Assembly (NCBI RefSeq): GCF_014697475.1
Contig: NZ_JACJRV010000001.1
Span: forward strand, 461,266 to 525,265
Origin: Nostoc sp. FACHB-152
Lineage (GTDB): Bacteria; Cyanobacteriota; Cyanobacteriia; Cyanobacteriales; Nostocaceae
Direction: 5' to 3'
Length of the DNA stretch: 64,000 nucleotides
Below, piece by piece: positions 48,999-58,615 of this stretch. The number at the start of each line of letters is the position of its first letter. Positions within the stretch are counted from its first letter, which is position 1. The notes beneath the pieces were generated by a model. It had not been told where the DNA came from. It did no database searches and saw only the letters and a program-made list of their open reading frames with translations. The position numbers were made by a program, and so were the translations under genes.

Positions 48999-49889
48999 AT
49001 GATTAACACCAAAAACATTGTCAAACCACCCGAAAGGCAAGCAAAGTTGCAACTCCAAGATGGTCGGATGCTGGCATGGTCTGAATGGGGGCCTGTTGAG
49101 GGGCTGCCAGTTTTATTCTGCACCGGAGCAGGAATGAGTGGACGACTTGGTTTTGGTGCCAGTGACCTTCCAGATCTCGGCTTGAAACTAATTGCTATTG
49201 ATCGCCCTGGTGTAGGCTTATCCGACCCACACCCTAACAAAACCCTATCCTCTTGGGTAGACGACACACAAGAATTTATTCAAGCTAATCATCTCGATAA
49301 TCTTCTGTGCGTTGGATTTTCTCAAGGCGCACCGTTTGCTCTTGCTCTTGCTGGGCGCAATCTTGTTAAAGCGATCGCAATTGTATCAGGGCAAGACGAA
49401 CTTACTCATGAGCGTTTGAAGCCGTTGCTGCATCCAGATGTCGAAAGGATGATTTCTGCTGTCCAACAAGATCCTATAAAGTTTGAGCAGCAATTTGCAC
49501 AAATGGCTACTCCAGAGGGAATGTGGCAGTTAATTATTGGTATGAGTAGCGAATGCGACCGAATCCTATATGAAGATGTTACATTCCGTGCAGCATACCA
49601 ACAAGCTTTGATAGAAGGTTTTTCTCAAGGCGCACACCCCTATGCACGAGATCTTGTGAATGCACTCAGTTCATGGAGTATAAAATTGGAGGAAATCACC
49701 ATTCCTGTAGATCTTTGGTATGGTGCTTTAGATACCAGTACAGTTCACTCCCCGGATTTTGGTGCAACATTAGCCTTGCGTTTACCCAATGCCACACACA
49801 TCATCGACCCAAAACAAGGGGGATCTCTTCTCTGGACAAGAGCTAGAGATATTCTCACCAAATTACAATCTCATATTTCTATTAGATAA
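48999..49889 (+). CDS. Alpha/beta hydrolase
   Basis: The 296-residue enzyme has the oxyanion segment LPVLFCTGAGMSGRLG near residue 40, DRPGVGLSDP near 68, the nucleophile elbow GFSQGAP (GXSXG) near 105, an acid near 240 (WYGALDTSTVHSPDFG) and a late His (NATHIIDPKQGG) near 270. This is the standard Ser-Asp-His fold of esterases, peptidases and dehalogenases; the substrate is unknown. It is cytoplasmic, with no signal peptide. ATG 48999. Confidence 0.85.
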   Translation: MINTKNIVKPPERQAKLQLQDGRMLAWSEWGPVEGLPVLFCTGAGMSGRLGFGASDLPDLGLKLIAIDRPGVGLSDPHPNKTLSSWVDDTQEFIQANHLDNLLCVGFSQGAPFALALAGRNLVKAIAIVSGQDELTHERLKPLLHPDVERMISAVQQDPIKFEQQFAQMATPEGMWQLIIGMSSECDRILYEDVTFRAAYQQALIEGFSQGAHPYARDLVNALSSWSIKLEEITIPVDLWYGALDTSTVHSPDFGATLALRLPNATHIIDPKQGGSLLWTRARDILTKLQSHISIR

Positions 49890-50157
49890 CTCTGAAAGAT
49901 AATCACAATTCTTTTCAGCAGGCTAAATTCGCCTCGGTCAGTGGAACGTTACGTTTAGGAGTCGCGATATTACTTAATGCAAAATTAATCTTTTTCTTAA
50001 TTTTGCATTTTGAATTTTGAATTCAAAAAAGGTCAAGGTTGACTTCTCTCCGCACTAGAAAGGAGCCGCCTATCGCGCAGAGAAAATTTTACAAGGTTGG
50101 TGTTAACGGTTTGATTTTGGGATTGCTAAGGATAGTGTCAAGAGTGGTTTATTAGTC

Positions 50158-50406
50158 GTGAGCAAGCCAGAACAGCCTTCAGAACAAGAGAAGCATTCCG
50201 AAAAACAAATGATTGTCGAAGGTCTTCTCATTGTTTTCTTGTTGCTTCCATCTCTATTGTTCATTTTTAGTATGGTGATTACGGATTATTTAGCTGAAAG
50301 GCCGCCGATTCGGTCGCTTGATGATGCCGCTAGAAACTCAAAGGCTCTAGCTTGCGAATTAAGGAAGCAAAACGAAGGTGGCGATTCGGGAGATTGTCGC
50401 AAATGA
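50158..50406 (+). CDS. Small single-helix membrane protein, GTG start
   Basis: The 82 residues have a polar, Glu/Lys-rich N-terminus (SKPEQPSEQEKHSEKQ), one membrane helix (GLLIVFLLLPSLLFIFSMVI) and a tail with two Cys (ACELRKQNEGGDSGDC). The clear polar/hydrophobic layout suggests a real gene. The start GTG 50158 has no strong ribosome site. No family recognised. Confidence 0.5.
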   Translation: MSKPEQPSEQEKHSEKQMIVEGLLIVFLLLPSLLFIFSMVITDYLAERPPIRSLDDAARNSKALACELRKQNEGGDSGDCRK

Positions 50407-50839
50407 GATGATGTGGGAAACGTGATCGGGCCAGCTTGGAGAAATTTTTTGAACATAAGTTCATGAGCAGTTGGGACTCAATTAGAAAATTTTATGATGG
50501 CAGCCCAATGAGGGAATTTTTAGGAGAATAGTTAAGTAGAACGGCTTAAATATTTGTAGTTGGGGTAAGGCAGGAGGGAAGAGGGATTTTCGATTCCCCG
50601 AATCGGAATCTGACTTTTCCCGTTATCTTCTTGACTGAGCGATCGCGTACTATACCCCTAGCCCAAAGCCCTATTCTCTGGTGATTCATTGTCATTAATT
50701 TTAAGTAATTGAGAATAAACTATAGTCTGAAACCCTTACTATTTCGTTGTTTCACAACTTAACTGGAAAATTCAGGCCATAGCACACGCTGTGAGCGAGA
50801 GTTGTTGAGATGATGGACAACGCTCATAATAGCTAGTTT
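50407..50839. other. Intergenic region, no gene supported
   Basis: It contains a purine-rich GGCAGGAGGGAAGAGGG stretch (about 50569) and a GAGCGATCGCG HIP1-like site at 50637. No frame, RNA gene or strong hairpin is seen. Confidence 0.35.
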
Positions 50840-51322
50840 CTACCTCGAAGAGCGCATTTCTTGCTGCCGCATAGGCATAGCATCAATTTGCTCAAAAATC
50901 GCCTTCACTTCGACTGGTGTAGTGTCTTGGCGCTTAACACCACCATCTTTGCCTACCAAAATAACGCGAAAATTTTGTTTATCCACCCCAAAGCGATTTC
51001 GCAAATTAGCAGCAGAAGATTCATCTATTAACTGTCCGTTGGCATAGCTTTTATCTGTTGCCAAAACCTGAACGAGAACTAAATCCCGGTCTGTAAAACC
51101 GTTTTGGTGCTGGTTAAATAACTGCATCTGTTGCTGATAGGTACGGTTATTAACAGACGGCGCAAAGACTAGTAGCACACGGTTTTGCCATTTTTGGGAA
51201 CTAAGGTTAAATGAAGACATTTTGATGGCTTGGGTTGAACCTTGGGCAGTACCACCAATGCTAATTGGCGATAGAACTATAGACGCGGTGAGGGTCAGGA
51301 CAATTAATACTGAGTTATTCAC
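50840..51322 (-). CDS. Secreted DUF4174-domain protein
   Basis: The 160-residue protein has an N-terminal signal sequence (NSVLIVLTLTASIVLSPISI) and then the DUF4174 pattern: WQNRVLLVFAPSVNNRTYQQ, QHQNGFTDRDLVLVQVL and LRNRFGVDKQNFRVILVGKD, ending EIFEQIDAMPMRQQEMR-like. This is a thioredoxin-like fold without the CXXC pair; function unknown. ATG 51322. It probably acts in the periplasm. Confidence 0.8.
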   Translation of the reverse strand: MNNSVLIVLTLTASIVLSPISIGGTAQGSTQAIKMSSFNLSSQKWQNRVLLVFAPSVNNRTYQQQMQLFNQHQNGFTDRDLVLVQVLATDKSYANGQLIDESSAANLRNRFGVDKQNFRVILVGKDGGVKRQDTTPVEVKAIFEQIDAMPMRQQEMRSSR

Positions 51323-51796
51323 TTCGGCGGTTGGATGAGCATTCCATCATTTCAAACTATCATTAGTTTCCCCGCTCTGACTCTATCTGATGATTGAATA
51401 AGTGTGATGCTTACCCTCAAGCGCATAGACGGCTTCGCTGTTTTGGTGTTTGTCCTTTAAGAATTCCCGGAGACAGGCGATCGCCACTAACTTTGTGCCA
51501 GTTGTACTAAGTAAGTAGGTGGGAAAAAACAAAACTATCTTTGATATCAAAATTGATAGCCTATGTTGGGGCGAATGGTGCAGCAGACTTTGGGGCAAGC
51601 CAGTTTATAAACTACCAGTCGTCGCTTGCTCATATTTAGCAAAGCGATGACCTAGACACCAATAATCTATGCAAGCCTAAGTGCAAAGTTGTAACGGTCG
51701 ATCAATCGTGCTGATAAAAGCAACCTCCCGTATTTTAGGGGCTGCTTGATTCATTCTCGAAAACTTTTGGCAGCTTGAATGTAGGAATTTAATGCT
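51323..51796. other. Intergenic region, no gene supported
   Basis: A 71-codon frame on the minus strand (51383-51598) overlaps AT-rich repeats and a HIP1-like site (51478) and has no ribosome site or coding pattern, so it is left out. No RNA gene is seen. Confidence 0.35.
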
Positions 51797-52603
51797 CTAT
51801 TTTTTTCTTAATTCGTGCATATCCCTCACGACTTTGGTAACTATGTTTCTGGGTGCAAATTTGACGGAATTAGCTAATATCTTATTTCTGAAACCAGGAA
51901 TCACAATAGTTTTATTTGCCATTAAACTATCGTAGCCAATTTTAGCGACAGTCTCACTATTCATCATTCTATTAACATGAGAAATCTTGGCTTCTTCCAT
52001 TGCGGCTGCTTTTTGAAATTCTGATGCTGTCGGCCCTGGACAAAGAGTAGTTACTGTTACGCCTGTACCCTCTAATTCATTAGCAATCGCTTCAGAAAAT
52101 GATAAAACATAAGCTTTAGTTGCAAAATACACTGCCATTAGTGGCCCTGGTTGAAAAGCTGCAACTGAAGCAACATTTAATATTTTTCCATAGTCTTGGC
52201 AGATCATATCCTTGAGGAATAACTTAGTTAAATGGGTGAGACTCACTATGTTTACCTGTAACATTTTGAGTTCTATATTGAGGTCAGTTTCGCTAAATAC
52301 TCCATAAGTACCAAATCCAGCATTATTAACTAATACATCAATTTTGATCGCTGCTTGCTGTAATTCAGTGAATATTTCTTCTGGAGATGTTGATATCGAT
52401 AAATCTTTAACTAAAATTTTGACAAAAATACCAAAATTTATGGTAAATTCTTCAGCAATTACCGCCAGTTTTTCTTCATCTTTATCTACTAAAACTAGAT
52501 TGTAATTATGACGCGCAAAAATGTTGGCTAATTGATAGCCAATTCCATGCGCTGCTCCTGTAATAAGCACATTTTTTTGGGTATATTTATGATGATTTTT
52601 CAT
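51797..52603 (-). CDS. Short-chain dehydrogenase/reductase
   Basis: A classical SDR of 268 residues. The cofactor motif is TGAAHGIG near residue 15, Asp after strand 2 (LVLVDKDE) favours NAD(H), NNAGFGTYG is near 90 and the catalytic set is Ser (LNVASVAAF) with YFATKAY. Tail LCPGPTASEFQKAA is family-typical. I start at ATG 52603; TTG 52612 is just upstream. The flavin monooxygenase 660 bases away on the opposite strand is often a neighbour of such SDRs. Substrate unknown. Confidence 0.87.
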   Translation of the reverse strand: MKNHHKYTQKNVLITGAAHGIGYQLANIFARHNYNLVLVDKDEEKLAVIAEEFTINFGIFVKILVKDLSISTSPEEIFTELQQAAIKIDVLVNNAGFGTYGVFSETDLNIELKMLQVNIVSLTHLTKLFLKDMICQDYGKILNVASVAAFQPGPLMAVYFATKAYVLSFSEAIANELEGTGVTVTTLCPGPTASEFQKAAAMEEAKISHVNRMMNSETVAKIGYDSLMANKTIVIPGFRNKILANSVKFAPRNIVTKVVRDMHELRKK

Positions 52604-53259
52604 TTGATACAATGACTAATGTAACTTTAATACAACAATAAAGCTCTTAGATGAACATTATTGAAAGTTGTCTTTAGTAACCTTTGGACAATTCAAAATA
52701 ACCATATTAGTCTCCTATCAAAAAATCTGTAGTCTTTGATTCACTATTGTTAACCTAATGAAGTTTGTTGCCTATCCCATTGAGCAACTTCGATTCTGTC
52801 AAAATCCTGAAGCTTACTTGGCAGATATTGATAAGCTACTTCTCTAGCAAACTTTGTCGCACTAATTTTGGGAAAATTAAAATACCGTATTGACTGTTAC
52901 AGTTAGGCATTGTCAGTTCACCTAACATTTGAAGCTAATAATAAGTCGGGAGAAATAAACACAACAATAAAGTGAAGGAATATAACGTCAATATTCCCGA
53001 TGTTTATCAATTTTTTAGTCGTACTCTAATTCTGCAATCGGAACGATATGGAACTCTAGCCAAGAGAAGCCAGGGTGTTCCGGAATATATGTCAACAGGC
53101 TCAACACAGGTAATACGTGCAGCAATTAAATAAATTGCACATATTGCCTGATATTGTAGCCCTAGCTTTTCATATTCTCACGAGATATTCTCTCTTTTTG
53201 AGTGGATTAGCTCGGTATCTTCCAAAAGTTTAGAAAATAGCCAAGTAAAATTAAGAATT
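52604..53259. other. Intergenic region with two short coding-like frames
   Basis: Two plus-strand fragments look like protein rather than noise: 52758-52847 (MKFVAYPIEQLRFCQNPEAY and on, 29 codons) and 52972-53133 (GTG start, including FFSRTLILQSERYGTLAKRS and QGVPEYMSTGSTQVIRAAIK, 53 codons). Neither has a good ribosome site. They may be remnants of a lost gene or small genes; I do not recognise them. Confidence 0.4.
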
Positions 53260-54588
53260 ATGTTGGACACTACTCACAAGTATTTAATTCTTGGGGCTGG
53301 TTTTGCGGGATTGGGTATGGCTGAAGCACTCAAGAGCGCGAGTATTCCCTACGACCAAGTTGATGCCAGCGATGACATTGGTGGAAATTGGTATCATGGT
53401 GTGTATGAAACTGCACACATCATTTCATCACGGAAGATTACCCAATTTTCCCATTTCCCCATGCCGGATAATTATCCTGACTTTCCCAGCGCTCAAAATA
53501 TACGGGATTATTTAAACTCCTTTGCTGACCATTTTGAGTTACGTAAAAATATTGAACTGAATCGTCAAGTTAGCTACGTGCGACCTGTTGAGAATAATTT
53601 TTGGGAAGTTACCTTTGATAATGGGGAACAGCGAATTTACAAAGGGATGATCATTTGTAATGGTCATCACTGGTGCAAACGTTTTCCCAAATTCAAAGGA
53701 GAATTTGATGGGGAGATAATTCACTCCAAAGATTATAAAAATCCCCAGCAACTAAGTGGTAAGAGAGTTCTGGTGATTGGTGGAGGGAATTCAGCTTGTG
53801 ATATAGCCGCAGAAGCAGCTAGGGTGGGAGCTAAATCTGTCTTGAGTATGCGTGAATCTGTGTGGTTTATTCCTAAAACCTTTGTAGGTGTTCCAGTTTC
53901 CGATTTAACCCAATGGTGGATGCCACAATGGTTTCAACGGTTTATGGCTTATGTAATTATTCGGCTGACCTTCGGTAAGCACAAAGATTATGGTCTACCC
54001 GAACCTAAATATCGAATTTTTGATAAACACCCAACCTTAAATAATGAGGTGCCTTACTATATTAAACACGGTCGCATTACCTATAAACCAGAGGTACGAT
54101 ATTTAGATGGTAGGGAAGTTGAATTTGCGGATGGTAGTCGAGAAACCTTTGATCTAATTGTTTGTGCAACTGGGTTTCATCTTGCCTATCCATTTTTACC
54201 TCCAGAACTGCAACGAGTGGAAGGAGCAACAGTGAAATGTTATGGAGGGTCATTTCTTGAAGATTACAAAGGAATTTACTACATCGGTTGGGGACAAGCT
54301 AGAGGAGGTGTTGGTTCTGTATTTTCCGCTTTTGCACCCATATTTACCCGTTTTCTTAAACTCCAGGATGAAATTAAAATTCCTATGGGTTTAGTCCTCA
54401 AAAAAATGGGACAGCAACTACCCACAACCCATCTTGAAGATCCGCAAAAGATTTTTCGGGAATTAAAATTAGTCAATCTGCTTTTTCAACGGATGGTTCA
54501 AAAAGCTCACCGAATTGATTCCCAGTATTCCCAGTTTGAAAATCATCCACTACCACCCTTGCTACAAAAATTAGTTAGTGGGACTTAG
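53260..54588 (+). CDS. Flavin-containing monooxygenase (FMO-like)
   Basis: The 442-residue enzyme has the FAD motif LILGAGFAGLGMAEAL at the start, a WYHGVYE segment and the FMO fingerprint FKGEFDGEIIHSKDYK near 145 (FXGXXXHXXXY type). The second Rossmann motif VLVIGGGNSACDIAAEAARV near 172 should bind NADPH. The motif DLIVCATGFHLAYPF near 300 is also typical. It oxygenates N, S or ketone substrates; which is unknown. ATG 53260 follows an AT-rich stretch. Confidence 0.88.
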   Translation: MLDTTHKYLILGAGFAGLGMAEALKSASIPYDQVDASDDIGGNWYHGVYETAHIISSRKITQFSHFPMPDNYPDFPSAQNIRDYLNSFADHFELRKNIELNRQVSYVRPVENNFWEVTFDNGEQRIYKGMIICNGHHWCKRFPKFKGEFDGEIIHSKDYKNPQQLSGKRVLVIGGGNSACDIAAEAARVGAKSVLSMRESVWFIPKTFVGVPVSDLTQWWMPQWFQRFMAYVIIRLTFGKHKDYGLPEPKYRIFDKHPTLNNEVPYYIKHGRITYKPEVRYLDGREVEFADGSRETFDLIVCATGFHLAYPFLPPELQRVEGATVKCYGGSFLEDYKGIYYIGWGQARGGVGSVFSAFAPIFTRFLKLQDEIKIPMGLVLKKMGQQLPTTHLEDPQKIFRELKLVNLLFQRMVQKAHRIDSQYSQFENHPLPPLLQKLVSGT

Positions 54589-54801
54589 GCATTATGTAAA
54601 AATAAGTTGTACCAATTTAATTGGGAATAAGCTGTTAGCCTTACTTCCCAATCAAAAGTGTTCCAGTTATTCTTGCAAAGTCAGAGCATTACTTTTTTAG
54701 AACTCATAGGGGGTAAGTTGCGTTACCCCGACTGAGAAGTTAAAATTTCAAGATTCAAAAAGTGCTTTTGTACGATACAATCCGCCATCATGACTGAATG
54801 A
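54589..54801. other. Intergenic region after the monooxygenase gene
   Basis: ATTGGGA and TCCCAAT (about 54619 and 54644) can form a weak stem that may be a terminator. Nothing else is visible before the ATPase remnant. Confidence 0.3.
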
Positions 54802-55141
54802 GACTGCATTGAATGGCTAGTATCTGAATGCACTATCTCTGATACTCCAATTGGTGAAATATTGGAGGCAGAAGCTATTGAATTACTTGCCACGCGGCTC
54901 TTGACACCACTACAAATTGAACAACATTTGACACTAGCTTTAGAGGCTGCATATCGAGTCAGTCGTGGTTAAGCCTGTGACTACGGTGATTGTGGAGTCA
55001 TTTCTGTCGAAGCAAATTGACGATTTGGAACCCACTCTCACAAGGCATGGCTATGATGTTAGGGGCTTGGCGGAACAGTTCAATGCCAAACCGGCTGAAA
55101 TTAAATCGCTATTTCGTGGGCAACTTGATCCAACTCCTTAA
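54802..55141 (+). pseudogene. Remnant of an ExeA/TniB-like transposition ATPase, C-terminal part
   Basis: Two pieces remain. The first reads IGEILEAEAIELLATRLLTP and QIEQHLTLALEAAYRVSRG before TAA; a frame change then continues KPVTTVIVESFLSKQIDDLE, HGYDVRGLAEQFNAKPAEIK and SLFRGQLDPTP before TAA. Both match the C-terminal region of the AAA ATPases that accompany transposons in cyanobacteria. The ATPase core is missing, and the end runs into an opposed integrase fragment. Confidence 0.6.
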
Positions 55142-55727
55142 TTACTTCCACGCCATCGAGGGCGGCGAATTTTCCTAGCTTATATAGATAGGTGCAAGCT
55201 TTCTTTCTGCTGCGGCTGTTGGGTTCGGTTTTATATACTACTTCTATTAGTACATGAAGAGTGAGACTGCGTTCCCCGTCCAGTTTATTAAAGATGCTTT
55301 GATAGTCCTTCCAGGTAGTCTGTGCTGCATCCGTCTTCTTGGTTTTCTGCCAGTGGTCTTCTTGAAAGCGTTTAAGCCATTCAGATATTAGCTGCGCTTC
55401 CTCTGGTGTCTCAATCCAGTTAGACCAAGAAAATTTCCCAGATTCCAATTCAAGCCCCATCTGCTTGGCTTTGATAACAGATGCTTGCAATCCTGCTGGT
55501 GTGGCATTCAATCCCAAGGAAACTTTCTGCTGATACGATTGTTGTTTATTGGTATGGGGTTTAGGTGGTAGCGTAGCCCTAAGCCAAAGCTTACTACCTC
55601 TGCGCTCAATAGTTACCTTCGTGTTAGCAGCGCGAAGCTTGCTGTTTGCTTCGTCGATTTTTTGGTCAATATCTGGCACTAAATTTGTGACTAAATAAAC
55701 GGCAGATATTGACGTACTTTGACACAA
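55101..55727 (-). pseudogene. Truncated tyrosine-type integrase, N-terminal part only
   Basis: The 208-residue frame has an arm-binding N-terminal part (DQKIDEANSKLRAANTKVTI, VSLGLNATPAGLQASVIKAK, WLKRFQEDHWQKTKKTDAAQ) and a SAM-like core-binding segment, as in Nostoc phage-type integrases. The catalytic domain with Arg-His-Arg-Tyr is absent. Its last dozen codons are antisense to the ATPase remnant, so the truncation point is near 55140. It begins 65 bases past the 3' end of tRNA-Cys, the usual place for an integrase next to its attachment site. Confidence 0.65.
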
Positions 55728-55791
55728 TTTGGCATAATCTGACTTATGTCAGATTTACCCCAGTAAAGGGTTTGACTTGTTTTCTGTTAAA

Positions 55792-55862
<71 letters not shown>

Positions 55863-56035
55863 GCACTGGCTGTTTACAGCTTTTTACGTTGCTTGTTGGT
55901 ACAACAGAATTTACACAAAAGCTAAAATACCAGTTTAACTAAGATAGCATAAAACTATTGAAGATGCACAAGTTCAGTTTGAACTTTTTGTTTGTATCTT
56001 AGAAATTTTCTATTATGAACAAATTTTATATAAAA

Positions 56036-56059
56036 AAAAGCCTGGAAAACCAGGCTTTT
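56036..56059 (-). terminator. Intrinsic terminator after the di-haem peroxidase-like gene
   Basis: A 10-bp stem AAAAGCCTGG / CCAGGCTTTT with an AAAA loop. On the minus strand it is followed by a T run. It lies 80 bases after the end of the gene ending at 56141 and upstream of tRNA-Cys. Confidence 0.8.
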
Positions 56060-56140
56060 CTTAGTCTTGTCACTAAGTAAATATTGTTAGTTCCTCGATC
56101 TTGTTAAAACTTAAAAACGAAGGCAGGGTCAGGTTGGGAA

Positions 56141-58615
56141 TTAACTAACTCCTAAAAAATTCGGTAGGGGTTGACCACCGTTACGACCTACTGCGGGTAT
56201 TTCTAGTAAAGCATCTGCCGCTCGTTTAGTACCATTGTTAGTTTTGACATTAGAATCGATAACGACGGAGTTTTGATTTCCTGGATGACCATTGGGAACA
56301 AACAGTTGTGGATGGTCAAAGGGTGCTTTTTGATAGCGGACTCGCTCATCAGTTAGTCCTCGTAAAAAGGCTACTAAATCTTCTTTTTGCGCTTGAGTTA
56401 AGTTCAGCGGCCGAAGTATATTAGTAGATGAGCGAAAATCTCCACCCCGATTGTAAAACTCTACCACTTGTCGCAGGGTTAACTGCCCACCATTGTGGAA
56501 GTACGGAGCAGTGAGTTCTACATTACGGAGTCCAGGGACTTTAAAAGCTCCATCTGCAATTACAGTGTCACTCGAAGTCAATGATGGATTCAGGGTGGGA
56601 GGAGCTTCACCAAAGAGATTCTGGAATTTGCCTTGTTGGGCTAGCCTTACCTCTGAAAGTGAGTTGTTAAAAGCGTCTTTTCCACCTAAGCCACGGTCTT
56701 CTTTCTGGGGTCTAACACCAATATTGAAAAAGCCTGTATCTACGACTGGTGCCGAAGGTATTGGTATGCGTCCAATTCTTCCTACACGATTCTTTCTGGT
56801 CACAGAAGCACTAGTTAATTCTGAGCCAGCGTGGCAACCAATACAAAAACCCTGGTTTTGGAAAATTTGCCATCCTCTTTGTTGTTGGGCTGTGAAAGCA
56901 GTGCTTTTTCCACCAAGAAATTGATCCAAGGGGGTCTGGTCAGAGATCAAAGTTTGCTCATACGCCTGGATTGCTAACCCAAAGAACAGCGAGAAATTGT
57001 ACTCTGGTAATGTGTACTCTATAGTACTCAAAGCACGTCTTCTTGGTTGACGGTAAAATGAACGTTCACCTGTTATCGGATCAACTCGGATAACCAGTCT
57101 CGATCTCCACCACTGTGGCTGAAAGGCTTCTTGGATTAAAGCTTCGTAGGTTGTATTCAGACCCTTGACAGATATATTTTTGGTTGAGTTGCTGTAAATA
57201 CCCAAAACGCTGTCATCGTAAGCCACAATTTGCTTGGCAAGTGGTTTCACCGCAAGTAGCTTTTTACCAAGTTTTCTACCCAATCTTCTCAAGCTGGTGT
57301 TAGAAGTTGGGCGTTGAGCCGTTGACTGGGCCGTTGCATTAATACGTCCCAGTTTCTGTGGTAGTTTTACAAGGCGATCCGTTAGTTCATCTGTGAATTC
57401 ATCTGTGAATTCATCCGTGAATTCATCCGTGAGTTCATCCGTGAGTTCATCCGTGAGTTCATCCGTGAGTTCAATCTTTAATTGATCTAGTTCATCCGTT
57501 ACTTCTGCAACGTTACTGTCAATCAGACTTACAATACTACCACTTGTGGCATCGATGATTTTGACTATATTGCTATTGTCAGGCAAATCAGCCACTAATG
57601 GTGCAGAAGGCCCAATGTCAGGGGTTTCGGCAAATGTCTCAATGGCAGAAAGTGGAGGCCCTACCGCTTGGGAGGCCAGCGAAGAATTATTGAGACTGAC
57701 TTCCACATCTTCTAAACGTCTCTGATTGGGTGCCTTCAAAACAAGAGCATTTGGATCTCTTGATCCCAATTCGTTCACTCCATTAAAAATATTCTGGGCG
57801 CGTCCATCCCAGAAGTTGCGGAAGTTGAAGGCCGCATTAATAACGCTGGGGCTGTGACGATCCGTCACTTGACGAACATTTGTACCTTGGACATTAAATA
57901 CTGTGTCCTTCAGAGGGGTCACATCGTCTTTGTCTCTTCCGGGAGTAACATCGTTAAATAGTGACCGGAAAACTCCCTGAGAACCAGCAATGTCATTACT
58001 GTCGGATACAACAGTTGAATTATTGTTATTCGGATCGGCTAGTTTGTGGAATGGGTAATCTGCTGCCGTTAGCTGGTAATTTGGTCTACCGCCGGTGTTG
58101 AATTTATCATTTTTTGGATTAATTTGGTTTTTAGACCTGTTATCTGCACCAGCACGGAAGTGACAACTGGCACATGACTGAATACCGTCAGTGCCGAGTT
58201 GCATATCCCAAAACAAAGCTTTTCCTAGAGCGATCGCAGCTGTCTTATTCCTAATGAAGTCATCAATATTATCAGGTTTTGGAACTGGTACAGTGCTAAG
58301 TGGAGATATAGGTACCTGTGCTGATGCTAGTTGCGCTGACACTATATGTCCAGCCAATACCACAGATACCATTAATACAGCAATGGTTATACTGCTTTTT
58401 AACCTTTTAGAAAACCTGAATCCTATTTTGCGCCATCGATGTAGCACTCTTATTACTAAGATTGGGAGCATTTGTATGCTCTTCAACAACCTTGACCACA
58501 TTTCCATTAAGGGATGATTAAAACAATCTTCCCTTTTCTTGCGAGCCAGAATTATGTTTTTTGACATTTCTGGCTCTGGCAAGTGGCTATGGTTAGTGTT
58601 TCTACCATTGCTCAT
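56141..58615 (-). CDS. Large di-haem cytochrome c peroxidase/MauG-like protein with repeat insert
   Basis: The 824-residue protein has a hydrophobic export segment near 75-97 (SSITIAVLMVSVVLAGHIVS) preceded by an unusually long basic N-terminus; a later Met may be the true start. The first haem motif CASCH is in GTDGIQSCASCHFRAG near 150; the second, CIGCH, is in GFCIGCHAGSELT near 590, with KVPGLRNVELTAPYFHNGG after it, as in CcpA/MauG. Between them lies a Thr-Asp-Glu-Leu/Phe repeat coded by seven 12-bp units (57385-57468). It should act in the periplasm on peroxide or as an oxidase. It is twice the normal length for the family. Confidence 0.85.
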   Translation of the reverse strand: MSNGRNTNHSHLPEPEMSKNIILARKKREDCFNHPLMEMWSRLLKSIQMLPILVIRVLHRWRKIGFRFSKRLKSSITIAVLMVSVVLAGHIVSAQLASAQVPISPLSTVPVPKPDNIDDFIRNKTAAIALGKALFWDMQLGTDGIQSCASCHFRAGADNRSKNQINPKNDKFNTGGRPNYQLTAADYPFHKLADPNNNNSTVVSDSNDIAGSQGVFRSLFNDVTPGRDKDDVTPLKDTVFNVQGTNVRQVTDRHSPSVINAAFNFRNFWDGRAQNIFNGVNELGSRDPNALVLKAPNQRRLEDVEVSLNNSSLASQAVGPPLSAIETFAETPDIGPSAPLVADLPDNSNIVKIIDATSGSIVSLIDSNVAEVTDELDQLKIELTDELTDELTDELTDEFTDEFTDEFTDELTDRLVKLPQKLGRINATAQSTAQRPTSNTSLRRLGRKLGKKLLAVKPLAKQIVAYDDSVLGIYSNSTKNISVKGLNTTYEALIQEAFQPQWWRSRLVIRVDPITGERSFYRQPRRRALSTIEYTLPEYNFSLFFGLAIQAYEQTLISDQTPLDQFLGGKSTAFTAQQQRGWQIFQNQGFCIGCHAGSELTSASVTRKNRVGRIGRIPIPSAPVVDTGFFNIGVRPQKEDRGLGGKDAFNNSLSEVRLAQQGKFQNLFGEAPPTLNPSLTSSDTVIADGAFKVPGLRNVELTAPYFHNGGQLTLRQVVEFYNRGGDFRSSTNILRPLNLTQAQKEDLVAFLRGLTDERVRYQKAPFDHPQLFVPNGHPGNQNSVVIDSNVKTNNGTKRAADALLEIPAVGRNGGQPLPNFLGVS
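57385..57468 (-). repeat. 12-bp minisatellite inside the peroxidase-like gene
   Basis: Seven units of (G/A)TTCATC(C/T)GTGA on the plus strand, each coding four residues TDEL or TDEF. The unit length keeps the frame. Differences between units group at the left end, pointing to recent expansion on the right. No spacers, so it is not a CRISPR array. Confidence 0.9.

Noticed and set aside
51383..51598. 71-codon minus-strand frame
   Set aside because: No ribosome site, repeat-like DNA, no protein pattern.
57385..57468. Regular short repeats suggesting a CRISPR array
   Set aside because: Units of 12 bp abut without spacers, lie inside a gene and keep its frame; no cas genes in the window.
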